From Puia dinghuensis (GTDB lineage: Bacteria; Bacteroidota; Bacteroidia; Chitinophagales; Chitinophagaceae): a stretch of DNA of 6,125 bases. The notes beneath the pieces were generated by a model. The model searched no databases. It was not told where the DNA came from and saw nothing but the letters and a program-made list of their open reading frames with translations. The position numbers and the translations under genes are program-made. The stretch is from contig JAMFRX010000053.1 in assembly GCA_026224995.1 (NCBI GenBank), forward strand, positions 1 to 6,125, given 5' to 3'. Positions 5,473 through 6,125 of the stretch are shown here, piece after piece. Positions within the stretch are counted from its first letter, which is position 1; each line of letters opens with the position of its first letter.

Positions 5473-6125
5473 TTAGTTGTTCTTAGTCGGCAACAAGACA
5501 TCCTGGACATTGGCCTGATAATTTGCGTATGGAGTTGACCCGGCGCCGAGAATAGTGTAGTAGATCTCAACATCGTAGGACATAGTGATATTGCAATGCA
5601 GAAGATCGGTCTGGACGAAGGGTGAGGCGATATTGGTCACATTATCCGAAAGGATATTGATCAGGGAGCCCTGCGTTCGTCGGGATGAGTTGTATTTCAC
5701 GCTGTTCTGGCTAGTGAATTTCCATGTGGAGCCGACCAAGACCGCGGTATCGGTGAAAAAGGCTGACCAGGTACAGTAGCTAAAGAACAGCGTGGTTGAG
5801 AAGAAATCTATCTTCGGGATATTTACCTGGTATTGATTACCTGAGCCGTCCGTCCATTGGTCAGCAAGTGTATATTCCGGAGTGGCGTCATTCATACTCG
5901 TACCGCTGTTGAGCGCGTTGACGATCTGCGTCAACGTATCCGTTGGCCCGGCCATCAGCACCTGTCCATCGTCGCTGCTTGTCGAATTTCCGCAGGCGTC
6001 CACAGCCGTAGTAGTTTGATCCGCATATACATTCCCCTGGCTATCCCAGGTATAATCATCGTAGGATTCCGTAGAAGAGGGCTGACCGCTGCAGCCGTCA
6101 TCACCATCTCCGCCGCCATCATCCC
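5473..6125 (-). CDS. Probable exported acidic hypothetical protein, N terminus outside window
   Basis: The minus-strand frame is open from the right edge of the window to TAA at 5473-5475, giving 216 visible residues with no start in view. The first visible residues are an Asp/Gly-rich linker, DDGGGDGDDGCSGQ, followed by an Ser/Thr/Tyr/Asp-rich stretch (STESYDDYTWDSQGNVYADQ). The remainder is rich in Asn, Thr, Ser and aromatics (for example IPKIDFFSTTLFFSYCTWSA, encoded at about 5753-5812) and ends TPYANYQANVQDVLLPTKNN. In Bacteroidota such Asp/Gly linkers often follow a lipoprotein signal peptide, so this could be a surface or periplasmic lipoprotein; the signal region is not visible. A GTG codon at 6003 is internal (TTTAVDACGN) and should not be taken as the start. 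The protein contains a few cysteines that could form disulfides outside the cytoplasm. No family was recognised. It is followed 18 bases later by the gene for a secreted protein. Confidence 0.68.
   Translation of the reverse strand, partial: DDGGGDGDDGCSGQPSSTESYDDYTWDSQGNVYADQTTTAVDACGNSTSSDDGQVLMAGPTDTLTQIVNALNSGTSMNDATPEYTLADQWTDGSGNQYQVNIPKIDFFSTTLFFSYCTWSAFFTDTAVLVGSTWKFTSQNSVKYNSSRRTQGSLINILSDNVTNIASPFVQTDLLHCNITMSYDVEIYYTILGAGSTPYANYQANVQDVLLPTKNN

Noticed and set aside
6001..6003. GTG as the start of the rightmost minus-strand gene
   Set aside because: The frame continues 40 codons upstream to the window edge with sensible Asp/Gly and Ser/Thr-rich coding sequence, so the codon is an internal valine.

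Overview
The window most resembles the chromosome of a Bacteroidota species, probably a soil-type Chitinophagaceae relative. This is inferred from the mix of families (a DUF937 protein with one membrane anchor, a DUF3179 membrane protein, several secreted proteins of no recognised family), the A/T-rich leaders without a Shine-Dalgarno sequence, and moderate GC content. No rRNA, tRNA, CRISPR array, transposase, phage gene or integrase is visible, so it reads as ordinary chromosome rather than a mobile island.

Layout from left to right. Positions 1-84 hold the last 27 codons of a class II fumarase (fumC), followed after 29 bases on the same strand by a three-helix membrane protein with a DUF3179 domain (114-1313). 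A 40-base convergent gap separates it from a long minus-strand gene (1354-3489), which joins a complete 12-helix major facilitator superfamily (MFS) transporter to a signal-peptide-like segment and a roughly 300-residue exported domain in one uninterrupted frame. A 72-base divergent gap (3490-3561) then leads to a small, very basic plus-strand protein (3562-3858) whose tail is built from five 21-bp repeats. A hairpin-forming spacer follows, then a DUF937 protein (3950-4729) with a transmembrane helix but no OmpA domain. Its stop codon lies two bases from the stop of a converging minus-strand gene for a secreted protein (4732-5454). That gene sits 18 bases downstream of another minus-strand gene (5473-6125) for an acidic, probably exported protein whose start lies beyond the right edge.

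Functionally, only the fumarase (TCA cycle, fumarate to malate) and the MFS transporter (small-molecule export, probably proton-driven) have assignable biochemistry. The rest is cell-envelope material of unknown role. I see no evidence for a defence system, biosynthetic cluster or other multi-gene novelty. The main points of interest are the transporter/exported-protein fusion, an internal duplication inside the DUF3179 protein, the heptad-repeat basic protein, and the DUF937 protein without a peptidoglycan-binding domain.
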